Origin: an uncultured Dysgonomonas sp. | GTDB taxonomy: Bacteria > Bacteroidota > Bacteroidia > Bacteroidales > Dysgonomonadaceae | DNA length: 52,668 nucleotides | Direction: 5' to 3' | Assembly: GCA_937995835.1 (NCBI GenBank) | Contig: CALKIV010000101.1 | Location: forward strand, 1 to 52,668 | Shown: positions 17,038 through 24,904 of the stretch, one piece after another | Numbering within the stretch: position 1 is the stretch's first letter | How the letters are laid out: the number at the start of each line of letters is the position of its first letter | Position numbers and translations under genes: made by a program | The notes under the pieces: model-generated | Database searches by the model: none | What the model saw: the letters and a program-made list of their open reading frames with translations, nothing else | Told to the model about the DNA's origin: nothing

Positions 17038-17045
17038 TATATTTG
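17038..17045 (+). promoter_or_regulatory. -7 element of the thioredoxin-fold lipoprotein gene
   Basis: TATATTTG, a perfect TAnnTTTG box 42 bases before the ATG at 17087. The upstream 19-base spacing position lacks TTTG. Confidence 0.4.
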
Positions 17046-17086
17046 CAGACATAATAAGTTAAAATAATAATAATACTCAATTTCAG

Positions 17087-18256
17087 ATGAATACACATAT
17101 CAGCAGAGCCTGTTTAATCGCCTGTGCGATCATCTTTTTTGCCTCATGCGGCAATGATAAAAAACAGTTTACAGTGAAAGGTATAATCAGCAATGCTGAC
17201 AACACAACCTTATATTTAGAAAAAAGAGGTCTCTCTGACATCACTGTTTTAGACTCTGTTAAGCTTGATGCAACAGGAGATTATTCCTTCTCACAAGATG
17301 CACTAGAATACTCTGAGTTTTTCAGGTTAAATCTGAACAAACAAAGCATCAATTTCTCCGTTGATTCCACAGAAACTATTACAATCAATGCAGACAAAAA
17401 CACCTTCACCACAGACTACACTGTGGAAGGATCTCCATCTAGTATTCAGATAAAAGAAGTGGTATTAGAATACAACAAACTATCTCGCAGCATCAAAGAT
17501 TTACAACAACAATTGACTGATAAAAAAATATCTGGCCAACAATTCTTCAACAACATAGACACGCTTGTTTCTGCATATAAGAATAAAACAAAGCACTTCA
17601 TTACAGAAAATTCCTTGAGCACTGCTTCTTACTATGCCCTATTCCAAAAAATAGATGGCTATCTGATTTTTGACTTGAATAATGCAAAAGATGTTCAAAT
17701 TTTCCAATCAGTAGGAACAACTTGGAACTCTTTCAGACCCAATTCCCCAAGAAGCAAACAACTAAACGATTTTACACTAATGGCTTTGGCCAACTTAAGA
17801 TCAGAAAGAGAAAAAGAAGCTACTTTGAAAAAACTGGAAGAACAACAACCAACAGAACATAAGGATTTCTTCATGGTATCGCTTCCGAATGTAGAGAACA
17901 AGATGGTTTCCACCAAGTCTCTAATTGGGAAAATTGTATTGCTCGACTTCACTAGCTACCTTGGAGAGTTTTCCGTTCTACACAACGTAAGATTAAATAA
18001 GGCATACGAAAAATACAAATCGGCACTCGAAATCTATCAAGTGTCATTTGACCCACAAAAACACGATTGGCAAAATGCTGCAGTTAATCTACCGTGGATT
18101 ACAGTGAGAGATGAAAAGACAAACGCCTCAGAACTTTTGAGCAAATTTAATTTATCAGCTCTACCAACCACTTTCCTTATTGACAGAAAGGGCAACGTAG
18201 TCAAAAGATTAGGCATTAACGACGATTTTGAAGCCGAAATAGCTAAAATATTGTGA
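17087..18256 (+). CDS. DUF4369/thioredoxin-fold lipoprotein without CXXC
   Basis: A 389-residue lipoprotein (lipobox FASC, Cys21) with an N-terminal DUF4369 domain (FTVKGIISNADNTTLYLEKR, to about residue 125), a helical linker and a C-terminal AhpC/TSA-thioredoxin fold. The fold is recognisable from KIVLLDFTSYLG (about 281-292) and from the cis-proline strand SALPTTFLIDRKGNVVKRLG near the end. The place where active relatives have WCxPC reads TSYLGEF, so both redox cysteines are absent. It cannot be a disulfide reductase; a binding or sensing role is possible. Single gene with its own promoter. Confidence 0.82.
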   Translation: MNTHISRACLIACAIIFFASCGNDKKQFTVKGIISNADNTTLYLEKRGLSDITVLDSVKLDATGDYSFSQDALEYSEFFRLNLNKQSINFSVDSTETITINADKNTFTTDYTVEGSPSSIQIKEVVLEYNKLSRSIKDLQQQLTDKKISGQQFFNNIDTLVSAYKNKTKHFITENSLSTASYYALFQKIDGYLIFDLNNAKDVQIFQSVGTTWNSFRPNSPRSKQLNDFTLMALANLRSEREKEATLKKLEEQQPTEHKDFFMVSLPNVENKMVSTKSLIGKIVLLDFTSYLGEFSVLHNVRLNKAYEKYKSALEIYQVSFDPQKHDWQNAAVNLPWITVRDEKTNASELLSKFNLSALPTTFLIDRKGNVVKRLGINDDFEAEIAKIL

Positions 18257-18296
18257 AATAATTGATCCCTTTTTAGTCTTTTACAAAAAGATAATC

Positions 18297-18304
18297 TATC
18301 TTTG
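18297..18304 (+). promoter_or_regulatory. -7 element of the greA leader
   Basis: TATCTTTG, a perfect -7 box placed only 16 bases before the hairpin at 18320 and 121 bases before the greA ATG. Expected transcription start is about 18311-18314. The -33 region is CTTTTTAG, a weak match. Confidence 0.55.
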
Positions 18305-18316
18305 AGTTAAATAATT

Positions 18317-18346
18317 ATGAAAAAGAGAAGGAGTTCTGGCCTATAA
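18317..18346 (+). CDS. Possible nine-codon leader peptide of greA
   Basis: ATG-initiated frame MKKRRSSGL followed by TAA, lying within the left arm and loop of the terminator-like hairpin and only a few bases after the predicted transcription start. It is rich in lysine and arginine. The 5' leader before the ATG would be nearly absent, and nine codons arise easily by chance, so this is a weak call. It is recorded because translation of this frame would disrupt the hairpin. Confidence 0.2.
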   Translation: MKKRRSSGL

Positions 18347-18368
18347 GGCAAGGATTCTTTTTCTTTTT
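18320..18368 (+). terminator. Terminator-like hairpin in the greA leader
   Basis: The left arm begins AAAAAGAGAAGGAG (18320-18333) and continues TTCTGGCC; the loop is TATAA (18342-18346); the right arm is GGCAAGGA then TTCTTTTTCTTTTT (ending 18368). I count 21 pairs, four of them G-U, with one G-A mismatch. The right arm ends in a T-rich tract. It could terminate the lipoprotein gene ending at 18256. However, a promoter box lies between that gene and the hairpin, which fits an attenuator producing a short RNA of about 55-60 bases ahead of greA. Confidence 0.65.
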
Positions 18369-18424
18369 GTCTTAATGAATTGTAAATAAATAATAACGTT
18401 TTACCTATTTAATTTCCCATTACC

Positions 18425-18895
18425 ATGGCAATTTCATACATGACAGAAGAAGGGTACAACAAACTCAAGGAAGATATTGCTCAACTTGAGACTGTTGAAA
18501 GACCTGCTATCTCTAAGCTTATAGCAGAGGCACGAGACAAAGGAGACTTGTCCGAGAATGCTGAATATGATGCAGCAAAAGAGGCTCAAGGAATGCTAGA
18601 AGCTAAAATCTCGCAACTTAAAGGAACTTTGGCCAATGCTCGATTGATCAACGAAGATATGATAGGCACAGATGCTGTGCAAATCTTGAACAAGGTGACA
18701 ATCAAAAATTTGAAAAACAATCAACAAATGACTTATACGCTGGTTGCAGAAACTGAAGCCGACCTAAAGGCCAACAAGATCGCAGTCAGCACTCCTATCG
18801 CACAAGGACTTTTGGGTCACAAAGTAGGCGATGTGGCTGAAATAAAAGTTCCATCAGGGGTAATGTCTTTTGAAATCATAGATATCTCAATATAA
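18425..18895 (+). CDS. greA: Transcription elongation factor GreA
   Basis: A 156-residue protein of normal GreA length. The N-terminal coiled coil carries the conserved tip DKGDLSENAEYDAAKEAQ (about 38-55), whose acidic residues enter the RNA polymerase secondary channel and stimulate cleavage of backtracked RNA. The C-terminal globular domain ends with the typical SFEIIDISI. It is followed 9 bases later by a HIT gene, and the two share the terminator at 19349. Confidence 0.96.
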   Translation: MAISYMTEEGYNKLKEDIAQLETVERPAISKLIAEARDKGDLSENAEYDAAKEAQGMLEAKISQLKGTLANARLINEDMIGTDAVQILNKVTIKNLKNNQQMTYTLVAETEADLKANKIAVSTPIAQGLLGHKVGDVAEIKVPSGVMSFEIIDISI

Positions 18896-18904
18896 GACAC
18901 AACG

Positions 18905-19303
18905 ATGGCTAGTATCTTTAGTAAAATCATCGCAGGAGAAATTCCTTGTTACAAGATTGCAGAAAACGAAAAGTGCTTTGCTTTTCTTGACATCAGCCCT
19001 CTGACAGAAGGACACACCTTGGTGGTTCCTAAAACTGAGGTTGATTATCTTTTCGACCTAGAAGATGACCTCCTTGCCGAAATGACATTGTTTGCCAAAG
19101 AAGTGGCAATAGGCTTGAAAGAAGCTACAGCGTGCAAAAGAGTAGGTATGCTAGTGATGGGCTTTGACGTTCCACACACGCACATCCACCTAGTGCCGAT
19201 GAATGAAACTGCCGACATGCTACTAGACAAACAGAAACCAAAATTTGAGAAAGAGCAATTTGAGGCAACAGCTGCCAAAATAAGAACAAAACTGGTTCGC
19301 TAA
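18905..19303 (+). CDS. HIT-family nucleotide hydrolase
   Basis: A 132-residue protein of the Hint/HIT family. The catalytic histidine triad is HTHIHLVP (His91, His93, His95), with upstream FLDISPLTEGHTLVVPK typical of the family. Such enzymes hydrolyse nucleoside phosphoramidates or similar nucleotide conjugates. It starts 9 bases after greA and is certainly in the same operon; the greA-HIT pairing is common in Bacteroidetes as far as I recall. Confidence 0.93.
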   Translation: MASIFSKIIAGEIPCYKIAENEKCFAFLDISPLTEGHTLVVPKTEVDYLFDLEDDLLAEMTLFAKEVAIGLKEATACKRVGMLVMGFDVPHTHIHLVPMNETADMLLDKQKPKFEKEQFEATAAKIRTKLVR

Positions 19304-19348
19304 TACTAGAATTGAGCCGACACAGACAACGAACTCCGAAGCTTAAAC

Positions 19349-19399
19349 AACAAAGCTCCCCAATCCTCATCCGAAGAGAATTAGGGAGCTTTGTTTTTA
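19349..19399 (+). terminator. Terminator of greA-HIT
   Basis: AACAAAGCTCCC (19349-19360) pairs with GGGAGCTTTGTT (19384-19395), with partial inner pairing (AATCCTC with GAGAATT), followed by TTTTT. A long, strong intrinsic terminator 45 bases after the HIT stop codon. Confidence 0.92.
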
Positions 19400-19534
19400 T
19401 CCTCAACTCAATCTCCTTTATGAGGTAGAAACACAAAAACAGACAAAAAGTGTGAGAACGAAACGGAGAGCGAAAACATGCTCCCAAAAAAGCCCTTTTT
19501 ACCTTTGAATACTTCTTTTTTCTACCTATTTTTG

Positions 19535-19542
19535 TACCTTTA
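19535..19542 (+). promoter_or_regulatory. Possible -7 element of the sdh operon
   Basis: TACCTTTA, matching TAnnTTTG at all but the last position. If used, transcription begins near 19549 and sdhC has a leader of about 245 bases. The 390-base stretch from the greA-HIT terminator to sdhC holds no gene that I can see. Confidence 0.25.
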
Positions 19543-19566
19543 GCTAGAAAGCAGACAAAAGTCGAT

Positions 19567-19582
19567 TAATACGACTCACTAT
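19567..19582 (+). other. 16-base perfect match to the T7 promoter core
   Basis: TAATACGACTCACTAT, identical to positions -17 to -2 of the phage T7 class III promoter. The next two bases are CT instead of AG, so the match ends at -2. It lies 212 bases before sdhC. The flanks are not recognisable vector sequence. No T7-type RNA polymerase gene is in the window, so a native role is not implied. Confidence 0.9.
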
Positions 19583-19626
19583 CTGCATCAGAGCATGTCT
19601 AGTTTTCATACACGCCCTTTTCTTTG

Positions 19627-19723
19627 CATCATTCTTTGATGACAAAAAGCCAAAGCGACAAAGGATAGAGTTTTAACTCTTGGGTAAGAAAGTTATTCGG
19701 TGTAAAACAAAGCAAGCTCTTGC
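19627..19723 (+). other. Three short hairpins in the sdh leader
   Basis: CATCA/TGATG (19627-19641), AGAGTT/AACTCT (19667-19680) and GCAAG/CTTGC (19712-19723) are short perfect stem-loops in the untranslated region before sdhC. None has a following T-tract. They may give structure to a long 5' leader. I do not recognise a known riboswitch class. Confidence 0.35.
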
Positions 19724-19794
19724 ATCTAATAAGTTTATACGAACAACATCAGGAAATAAATTACAATCAAAATAACTAAAAACTATTTCAATTT

Positions 19795-20472
19795 ATGAGT
19801 TGGTTACTTAAATCCTCAATCGGCCGCAAATTCGTTATGGCAATTTCCGGTCTATGTATGGTTTTGTTCCTACTATTTCACATGAGCATGAATTTAGTTT
19901 CTATCTTCTCGATGGAAGCTTATGAGTGGATATGTGCTTTCTTAGGTACAAATTGGTATGCATTAGCCGGTACTGCTGCTCTTGCGGGGCTATTTTTAGT
20001 CCACATTTGCTATGCTATCTGGCTTACATTAAAAAACAGAACAGCTCGTGGCAGCAGCTATGCTACTACCGGGCAAGCAGATGCTCCATGGAGTTCTAAG
20101 AACATGTTTGTTCTTGGTATTGCTCTTTTGGCATTCATGCTAGTTCACTTGTATGACTTCTGGTTCAAGATGATGTTCTCAGAACTGGTAGGACTACCTG
20201 GGGCAGTTTTTGCTCACAACCCTGGCGAAGTAGGTGCACACGTACTTCTAGTCTTTGGCGAAGCTTGGAGAGTTGTAGTTTACCTAATTGGTATTATTGC
20301 TTTGTGGTTCCACCTTGCTCACGGCGTGTGGAGTATGTTCCAGTCAGTAGGGCTTAGTGGTCGTGTTTGGTCTCCTCGTCTAAAATGTGTTGCTTACATC
20401 GTTGGCACAATTATTTGCATAGGCTTTGCGATCGTTCCGATTTTCTTTTTTGCTAAATCTATATTGGGCTAA
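19795..20472 (+). CDS. sdhC: Succinate dehydrogenase/fumarate reductase cytochrome b
   Basis: A 225-residue membrane anchor with five transmembrane helices and histidines suited to haem ligation (LFHMSMN near 29, LVHICYAIW, LVHLYDFWFK, HVLL and FHLAHGVWSMFQ). This is the single-subunit, di-haem type that carries electrons between menaquinone and the catalytic subunits. It is the first gene of a CAB operon; in Bacteroidales this complex commonly works as fumarate reductase in anaerobic energy metabolism, so frdC would be an equally good name. Confidence 0.93.
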   Translation: MSWLLKSSIGRKFVMAISGLCMVLFLLFHMSMNLVSIFSMEAYEWICAFLGTNWYALAGTAALAGLFLVHICYAIWLTLKNRTARGSSYATTGQADAPWSSKNMFVLGIALLAFMLVHLYDFWFKMMFSELVGLPGAVFAHNPGEVGAHVLLVFGEAWRVVVYLIGIIALWFHLAHGVWSMFQSVGLSGRVWSPRLKCVAYIVGTIICIGFAIVPIFFFAKSILG

Positions 20473-20528
20473 ACATAGCTTTTGTTTAGACAACAAAACT
20501 TATTGCTAAGACTTAAACAGAAAAAAAT

Positions 20529-22487
20529 ATGACTAAAATATTAGATCCAATTAAAGACTCGAAAGTTCCTGCTGGAGCTCTAGAAGATAAATGGACGAAT
20601 TATAAAAATAACCAGAAGCTTGTAAACCCAGCTAACAAACGTCGTCTAGACATCATTGTGGTGGGTACAGGATTGGCTGGTGCTTCTGCTGCTGCTTCTC
20701 TTGGAGAGTTAGGCTTCAATGTTCTTAACTTCTGTATCCAAGATTCACCTCGTCGTGCGCACTCTATTGCTGCACAAGGAGGGATAAATGCTGCTAAAAA
20801 TTATCAAAATGATGGCGACTCAGTATATCGCCTATTCTACGATACAATAAAAGGTGGTGACTACCGTGCACGCGAATCAAACGTATACCGTTTGGCCGAA
20901 GTGGCAAATGGCATCATCGACCAATGTGTGGCTCAAGGAGTTCCTTTCGCTCGCGAATATGGAGGTTTGCTTGACAACCGTTCTTTCGGGGGAGCACAAG
21001 TATCTCGTACTTTCTACGCTAAAGGACAAACAGGACAACAACTATTGCTTGGAGCATATTCAGCTCTTAGCCGTCAGATAGAAAAGAAGACTGTAAAACT
21101 ATATCACCGCTACGAAATGGTGGAGCTTGTTCTGATCGAAGGACGTGCACGTGGAATCATTGCTCGTAACCTAGTGACCGGAGAACTTGAGCGTTTTGCT
21201 GCTCACGCTGTGGTTATGGCTACTGGTGGATATGGAAATACATTCTTCTTATCAACAAATGCTATGGAATCGAATGGTTCGCCACTTATCCAAGCATATA
21301 AGAAAGGTGCATGGTTTGCAAACCCTTGTTTTGCTCAAATCCACCCTACTTGTATTCCTGTGCAAGGTGACACTCAATCTAAATTGACATTGATGTCTGA
21401 GTCTCTTCGTAACGATGGACGTATCTGGGTTCCTAAAAAGAAAGAAGATGCTGAAGCTATCCGTGCAGGAAAACTAAGACCAACCGAAATTAAAGAAGAG
21501 GACAGAGACTACTACCTAGAAAGACGCTACCCTGCGTTCGGTAACCTTGTGCCTCGTGACGTGGCTTCTCGTGCTGCTAAAGAAAGATGTGATGCCGGAT
21601 TTGGTGTTGGTAACACCGGATTGGCTGTATATCTAGATTTCTCTGCTGCCATCGATAGACTTGGGGAAGACACCGTGAGAGCTAGATATGGTAACCTTTT
21701 CCAAATGTATGAAAAGATTATCGACGAAAACCCATATAAGACTCCGATGATGATTTATCCTGCTATCCACTACACTATGGGTGGAACATGGGTAGACTAT
21801 GAGTTGATGACTTCTATCAAAGGTCTATTTGCTCTTGGTGAAGCTAACTTCTCTGACCACGGTGCCAACCGTCTAGGAGCTTCTGCTCTGATGCAAGGTT
21901 TGGCTGATGGATACTTCGTTCTTCCATATACAATCCAAAACTATTTGGCTGATCAAATTTCAATACCTCGTTTCAGTACAGATCTTCCAGAATTTACTGA
22001 AGCTGAAAATGAAGTGAAGCAAAAAGTTGCTAAGATCATGGCAGTACAAGGAAAACGTTCTGTTGACTCTCTTCACAAAGAGTTAGGACTAATCATGTGG
22101 GATTTCGTAGGAATGGGACGTACAAAAGAATCTTTGGAAACAGCTATCGAGAAACTGAAAGCTGTGAAAAAAGAATTCTGGGCAAATGTATTTGTTCCTG
22201 GAAAATCTGATGATTTGAACACTGAACTAGACAAAGCAATTCGTCTAGAAGACTTTATCGAGATCGGATTATTAATGGCTTATGATGCGCTAAACCGTGA
22301 GGAATCTTGTGGTGGTCACTTCCGTGAAGAGTATCAAACTCCAGAAGGAGAGGCATTGCGTCAGGATGACAAATTCTCTTATGTGGCTTGTTGGTCATAT
22401 ACTGGCGAAGATCAAGCTCCTGAGCTAATCAAAGAACCTCTTGACTACGAGTTTGTAGTAAGACAACAACGTAATTATAAAGCATAA
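20529..22487 (+). CDS. sdhA: Succinate dehydrogenase/fumarate reductase flavoprotein
   Basis: A 652-residue catalytic subunit. The FAD-binding Rossmann motif is DIIVVGTGLAGASAAASLGE (41-60); RRAHSIAAQGG contains His78, the expected covalent FAD attachment site. The substrate region includes AQIHPTCIPVQGD, and the C-terminus has REESCGGHFREEYQTPEG. It sits 56 bases after the cytochrome gene and 12 before the iron-sulfur gene. Complete, no anomalies. It interconverts fumarate and succinate; direction cannot be judged from sequence, and fumarate reduction is likely in this group. Confidence 0.97.
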   Translation: MTKILDPIKDSKVPAGALEDKWTNYKNNQKLVNPANKRRLDIIVVGTGLAGASAAASLGELGFNVLNFCIQDSPRRAHSIAAQGGINAAKNYQNDGDSVYRLFYDTIKGGDYRARESNVYRLAEVANGIIDQCVAQGVPFAREYGGLLDNRSFGGAQVSRTFYAKGQTGQQLLLGAYSALSRQIEKKTVKLYHRYEMVELVLIEGRARGIIARNLVTGELERFAAHAVVMATGGYGNTFFLSTNAMESNGSPLIQAYKKGAWFANPCFAQIHPTCIPVQGDTQSKLTLMSESLRNDGRIWVPKKKEDAEAIRAGKLRPTEIKEEDRDYYLERRYPAFGNLVPRDVASRAAKERCDAGFGVGNTGLAVYLDFSAAIDRLGEDTVRARYGNLFQMYEKIIDENPYKTPMMIYPAIHYTMGGTWVDYELMTSIKGLFALGEANFSDHGANRLGASALMQGLADGYFVLPYTIQNYLADQISIPRFSTDLPEFTEAENEVKQKVAKIMAVQGKRSVDSLHKELGLIMWDFVGMGRTKESLETAIEKLKAVKKEFWANVFVPGKSDDLNTELDKAIRLEDFIEIGLLMAYDALNREESCGGHFREEYQTPEGEALRQDDKFSYVACWSYTGEDQAPELIKEPLDYEFVVRQQRNYKA

Positions 22488-22499
22488 CATTTAGAAGCA

Positions 22500-23261
22500 A
22501 TGGACAATAATAAAACAATAAATATTAACGTAAAGGTTTGGCGTCAAAGAGGACCAAAAGAAAAAGGTGCTTTTGAAATCTATCCTCTTCAAAACGTTTC
22601 TACAGACTGTTCGTTCCTCGAAATGATGGACATTCTGAACGAGAAACTGATCAACGAACGCAAAGAGCCAATTGAGTTTGATCACGACTGTCGTGAAGGT
22701 ATTTGTGGAATGTGTAGCATGTATATCAATGGACACCCTCATGGGCCAGACGAAGATATCACTACTTGCCAGCTATATATGAGAAAGTTTAAGGATGGAG
22801 AAACTATCACTGTTGAACCTTGGCGTTCGGCTGGTTTCCCTGTAATCCGCGACTTGATGGTAGACCGTAGCGCATTCGACAAAATCATCCAAGCTGGAGG
22901 TTATGTTAGTGTAAACACTGGAGGTGTGCCTGATGCTAATGCTATTGCAATCTCTAAAGTGGATGCAGACGAAGCAATGGACTCTGCTTCTTGTATTGGT
23001 TGTGGAGCTTGTGTGGCTGCATGTAAGAATGGATCAGCTATGCTTTTCCTTTCAGCAAAAGTTAGCCAACTAGCACTTCTTCCTCAAGGACAAGTGGAAG
23101 CGAAGAAACGTGCTAAAGCAATGGTTCAACGCATGGACGAACTTGGATTCGGAAACTGTACCAACACAGGTGCTTGCGAAATAGAATGTCCTAAGAACAT
23201 CTCTATTAGCAATATCGCTCGCTTAAATCGTGAATTCTTAAAAGCTAAGTTTAACGACTAA
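22500..23261 (+). CDS. sdhB: Succinate dehydrogenase/fumarate reductase iron-sulfur subunit
   Basis: A 253-residue subunit with all three cluster motifs: [2Fe-2S] ligands Cys64, Cys69, Cys72 and Cys90 (DCREGICGMC); [4Fe-4S] motif CIGCGACVAAC at 165-175; and the [3Fe-4S] cysteines at 220, 226 and 230 (CTNTGACEIEC). It passes electrons between the flavoprotein and the cytochrome b subunit. Last gene of the operon, followed by a perfect-stem terminator. Confidence 0.96.
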   Translation: MDNNKTININVKVWRQRGPKEKGAFEIYPLQNVSTDCSFLEMMDILNEKLINERKEPIEFDHDCREGICGMCSMYINGHPHGPDEDITTCQLYMRKFKDGETITVEPWRSAGFPVIRDLMVDRSAFDKIIQAGGYVSVNTGGVPDANAIAISKVDADEAMDSASCIGCGACVAACKNGSAMLFLSAKVSQLALLPQGQVEAKKRAKAMVQRMDELGFGNCTNTGACEIECPKNISISNIARLNREFLKAKFND

Positions 23262-23290
23262 TTCTGCTTTTAGCAATTACATAAAAATAG

Positions 23291-23327
23291 AAATAGGGGA
23301 AATATAAATATTTCCCCTATTTTATTA
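23291..23327 (+). terminator. Terminator of the sdh operon
   Basis: A 14-bp perfect stem, AAATAGGGGAAATA (23291-23304) and TATTTCCCCTATTT (23309-23322), with loop TAAA and a T-rich 3' side. Since the LacI gene converges from the other side, it may serve both strands. Confidence 0.92.
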
Positions 23328-23360
23328 TCTAAACATTTCTAAACAATGAATGATCAAATG

Positions 23361-24425
23361 TCAATCATAATAGAAATCGATGTTTTCTTTTACCAAGATA
23401 TCTATTGAAAGATAGTTATGTGTATTCAGACTACCATTGAAAATCAAATGCGTACTCAAAGCCTTTACACTTTCGTACCCTTGCTGAATAGATCGCTGAG
23501 AAATCAGATAGGAGATCTGATCATTCTTCAATGCTTCCTTGTTCTTATCAATCGTATCATAACCGATCAGCTTGTGAATTTTATCTCCCCCTTTAGCCAA
23601 TTGAATAAGGTCAACTAACTCATAGATCCTAGAGTTGAAAATAATAACGCCCACATTACCCTTCAAATCTTGCATTGTCAAGCTAAGCTGTTTGGCGTAT
23701 ATCTCCTTTTCATTAGGGTTAAACACAAAGGATTTGATATCTCCTCTAAAGTTGTGTTCCTTGAGGTAGGTTCTGAATCCAGTCTCTCTACTTTCTAACT
23801 GCATAGAAGAGCTTAGATTCTTATATTGCGTCTGAGCTATCAGAATCGTATCGTTAGACGAGATGTGCGACATCAACAATTTAGCACCGATAGCACCTCC
23901 CACCACCGAGTCTGTACCAAAATAGGCCAGATTATTTCGTCCAGCAATATTAGAGTCTATGAAAACGTAAGGGATATTTAATTCGTCCAAAATATCAGAA
24001 ATCTCCATCACCTTCGTCTTATGTACAGTAGAAAGCACTGCTCCAGCATATTCATTTTCTCGCAACTGCTCAGCAACCTTACTCATAGTACTATCATCAA
24101 ACTGATCATAGTAAATATAGTCAACTGTGACATTAAAGTTCGACAATTCTTCTACTGCCTTTTCTACACCTGTACTGACGAGTTCCCAATACTCTCCCTC
24201 TTTATAAGTTGGGATGACAACAGCAAAAGAGAAGGTGCGCTTAGAGGCTAAGAAACGAGCAACTACATTGGGCTTGTAATTGATCTTCTTCAATACTTCT
24301 TCAATTCTCTTACGCTTCTCATCAGAGACTCGTCCTCTGTCGTGCAAAACGCGATCTACCGTACCTACCGACACGTTAGCCATCTTTGCAATATCGACAA
24401 TCCGTATATTTTCTTTCTTTTCCAA
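23361..24425 (-). CDS. LacI-family transcriptional regulator
   Basis: A 354-residue repressor. The N-terminal LacI helix-turn-helix is IVDIAKMANVSVGTVDRVLH (9-28), followed by the hinge helix region VLKKINYKPNVVARFLASKR. Residues 65-354 form a periplasmic-binding-protein-like sensor domain (FSFAVVIPTYKEGEYWELV, VIFNSRIYELVDLIQLAKGG). It is the last gene of an engB - guanine deaminase - lacI run, 8 bases after the deaminase. Ligand and targets are unknown; sugar or nucleoside are both plausible, and position next to a purine enzyme is suggestive only. Confidence 0.9.
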   Translation of the reverse strand: MEKKENIRIVDIAKMANVSVGTVDRVLHDRGRVSDEKRKRIEEVLKKINYKPNVVARFLASKRTFSFAVVIPTYKEGEYWELVSTGVEKAVEELSNFNVTVDYIYYDQFDDSTMSKVAEQLRENEYAGAVLSTVHKTKVMEISDILDELNIPYVFIDSNIAGRNNLAYFGTDSVVGGAIGAKLLMSHISSNDTILIAQTQYKNLSSSMQLESRETGFRTYLKEHNFRGDIKSFVFNPNEKEIYAKQLSLTMQDLKGNVGVIIFNSRIYELVDLIQLAKGGDKIHKLIGYDTIDKNKEALKNDQISYLISQRSIQQGYESVKALSTHLIFNGSLNTHNYLSIDILVKENIDFYYD

Positions 24426-24433
24426 AGCCTTAT

Positions 24434-24904
24434 TTAATATTCTGTTTTATCTTCTTTTTTATCCCATTTCTGAAACGCTGTCAGCGCTTCTTCATGTAGC
24501 AATTGCGCTGATGCAATCTTTCTCGACTTTTTATCTAAGCTGATCTCTTCATAAATGAAAGAATCATCAAAGCCTATTTGTTGTGCATCATATTGCGTAC
24601 AGCCATAATAATAACGTTCGATACGCGCCCAATACATACTCGCAAGGCACATTGGGCAAGGTTCGCAAGAGGTATAAACTTCACAACCCGATAGGTCAAA
24701 AGTATTCAACTTGGCACAAGCAGCCCTGATGGCAGAAACCTCTGCATGAGCTGTTGGGTCGTTGTTGAGAGTTACACTATTAGTTCCTTCGGCAACAATC
24801 GCCCCATCCTTCACCACTACAGCTCCGAAAGGACCTCCTGCCCCGTCTACACTTTGGTTGGCAAGCTCGATGGCTCGCTCCATAAATTTATTATTGTAAC
24901 TCAT
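24434..24904 (-). CDS. guaD: Guanine deaminase (cytidine-deaminase fold)
   Basis: A 156-residue zinc hydrolase. Ligands are His53 and Cys83/Cys86 (TAHAEVSAIR and SCEPCPMC), with catalytic Glu55. The segment CTQYDAQQIGFDDSFIYEEI resembles Bacillus subtilis guanine deaminase, which has its zinc ligands at the same residue numbers as far as I recall. This makes guanine deaminase (guanine to xanthine) more likely than the tRNA adenosine deaminase TadA. Its start overlaps the engB stop by 4 bases and it lies 8 bases before the LacI gene. Confidence 0.85.
   Translation of the reverse strand: MSYNNKFMERAIELANQSVDGAGGPFGAVVVKDGAIVAEGTNSVTLNNDPTAHAEVSAIRAACAKLNTFDLSGCEVYTSCEPCPMCLASMYWARIERYYYGCTQYDAQQIGFDDSFIYEEISLDKKSRKIASAQLLHEEALTAFQKWDKKEDKTEY

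Noticed and set aside
24434..24904. TadA tRNA adenosine deaminase
   Set aside because: The zinc-ligand numbering and the FDDSFIYEE segment fit the guanine deaminase branch better.
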